Origin: Nitrospiraceae bacterium UBA6898 | GTDB taxonomy: Bacteria; Nitrospirota; Thermodesulfovibrionia; Thermodesulfovibrionales; UBA6898 | Direction of reading: 5' to 3' | Assembly: GCA_002448975.1 (NCBI GenBank) | Contig: DKBO01000186.1 | Coordinates: 375-5,626, forward strand | Length of the DNA: 5,252 nucleotides | Notes under the pieces: generated by a model | The model's input: only the letters and a program-made list of their open reading frames with translations | What the model was told of the DNA's origin: nothing | Database searches by the model: none | In this document: in pieces, positions 4,512 to 5,252 of the stretch | Layout of the letters: every line of letters starts with the position of its first letter | How positions within the stretch are numbered: the first letter of the stretch is position 1 | Position numbers and translations under genes: made by a program

Positions 4512-5252
4512 AGTGCGCTACGGATATTACATCTGTATCGCCATGATCATCTGCATTGCTTTTCTCAATTATCTCAACCTCCGCACCTTGGACAAGAAGC
4601 TGAGCTTCAGTTTCATTATTTCTGATTTCTTCGAGGCTACGCTTGAAATGCGGCGTTTTGAGAAGAATTACTTTCTCTACAAGGAATATCAGAACTATGT
4701 GGAAACCCTCCATTACACCGACAAGGCGGAAGGGCTCATCCACGATAACCGTGAGGCGATCACGACACTCTCTCCTGAGACGGATGTCAATGCGATCGAG
4801 GGGCTGATCCATCAGTATAAGAAGCTCCTGATGGATTATCACGAACAGAGGAGCATTGTCAGCAGTCTCGCCGCTGACGCTCTCGAGGCTAGGATTCGGC
4901 AGACAGGGAAGAAGATCGTCGAGGCGACAGAAGGGATATCCATTGCCGAGCGGAGTTATATCCAGGCCATGATCAGGCATTCCAAACGGTGGATCTTCAT
5001 ATCTGTAGTTCTCGTCAGCGTGCTCGGCCTGCTCATCGGCCGCTATTTTTCCCGCATGGTGGTGCGGCCTCTGAAGGATATGGAGGACAGCATGCAGCGC
5101 ATAGCAGAGGGCAAGTTCGAAAAGCTGGTCGTCACATCGGCCGATGCCGAGATCGTTTCCCTGAGCAGCGCATGCAGCAGAATGATACGGGAGATCGAGT
5201 TCAGGCAGAAGCGCTTTATGATGCAGTCGGAGAAGCTGATAACGCTTGGCAC
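4480..5252 (+). CDS. Sensor histidine kinase, N-terminal part (TM, helical sensor, TM, HAMP)
   Basis: The frame is open from the ATG at 4480 to the window end, giving 257 residues. It has a short cytoplasmic start (SIQNKVRYGYY), TM1 at about 16-33, and a helical extracytoplasmic domain at about 34-168. That domain includes RRFEKNYFLY (58-67), similar to the Arg-Glu-Lys motif seen in helical-bundle (HBM/4HB-like) sensors. TM2 (about 172-190) leads to HAMP (about 190-245, with RPLKDMEDSM and AEGKFEKL). The window ends at QSEKLITLG, typical of the linker just before the phospho-acceptor helix; the His box and ATPase domain lie beyond. The start is uncertain: an in-frame ATG at 4465 and a GTG at 4513 also exist, and none has a good SD. 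Coupling to the 29-codon ORF may compensate. It is divergent from the permease operon and could sense a related periplasmic signal. Kinase identity rests on architecture, since the catalytic part is not visible. Confidence 0.88.
   Translation, partial: MFRGGTSIQNKVRYGYYICIAMIICIAFLNYLNLRTLDKKLSFSFIISDFFEATLEMRRFEKNYFLYKEYQNYVETLHYTDKAEGLIHDNREAITTLSPETDVNAIEGLIHQYKKLLMDYHEQRSIVSSLAADALEARIRQTGKKIVEATEGISIAERSYIQAMIRHSKRWIFISVVLVSVLGLLIGRYFSRMVVRPLKDMEDSMQRIAEGKFEKLVVTSADAEIVSLSSACSRMIREIEFRQKRFMMQSEKLITLG
4481..4497 (+). repeat. Inverted repeat TGTTCC-N5-GGAACA at the kinase start
   Basis: Six-base arms surround GAGGG, beginning at the T of the ATG at 4480. In mRNA it would place that start codon at the base of a small hairpin and include the five-G run. 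It may modulate kinase initiation; function is unproven. Confidence 0.4.

Noticed and set aside
4450..4980. 176-codon minus-strand open frame over the kinase sensor region
   Set aside because: The plus-strand frame gives TM helices, an RRFEKNYFLY motif and HAMP; the antisense frame is a shadow.

Overview
This is a bacterial chromosomal window of moderate G+C content, with tightly packed genes and good Shine-Dalgarno sites. The gene families (LonA protease, a double-length TauE/SafE permease, tandem-domain universal stress protein, HAMP histidine kinase with a helical sensor) and the protein style suggest an anaerobic or sulfur-metabolising Gram-negative lineage such as Nitrospirota or Desulfobacterota. 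That placement is an inference from style; no marker gene here fixes it. There is no sign of a mobile element, CRISPR array, tRNA or rRNA.

Layout. Bases 1-528 (+) are the last 175 codons of a Lon protease with its Ser/Lys catalytic pair. A perfect 14-bp hairpin (521-557) sits at the end of lon, between it and a convergent minus-strand cluster. Read in its own direction, that cluster runs from about 4207 down to 565: a 12-codon leader ORF, a diverged Usp-like protein (3693-4172), a 428-aa TauE/SafE-type permease (2379-3665), a 236-aa two-helix membrane protein (1667-2377), a tandem-domain universal stress protein (768-1634), and a 58-aa small protein (565-741). Gaps between the main genes are 1-32 nt, so it is very probably one operon. 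Bases 4208-4421 are a divergent intergenic region with a 26-bp-period direct repeat and inverted repeats. From 4422 (+) there is a 29-codon ORF with a good SD, overlapping the start of a sensor histidine kinase (from about 4480) that runs off the window.

How it may work together. The TauE/SafE permease and its membrane neighbour are overlap-spaced (1 nt), with the second gene's SD inside the first gene's last codons. This suggests fixed co-production and perhaps a complex exporting a sulfur oxyanion or organosulfonate. The two flanking Usp-type proteins and the 58-aa protein look like cytosolic regulators. The 58-aa protein and the N-terminus of the diverged Usp share a roughly 27-residue module (17 of 27 identical), which links the first and last genes of the operon. 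The divergent kinase could sense a periplasmic signal relevant to the transporter, but its partner and output lie outside the window.

The most unusual points are the shared small module, the two divergent leader ORFs that each overlap the next gene's start, a pair of TTGC-N5-GCAA inverted repeats in front of the kinase, and a near-identical SD-bearing 3' end on two consecutive membrane-protein genes.
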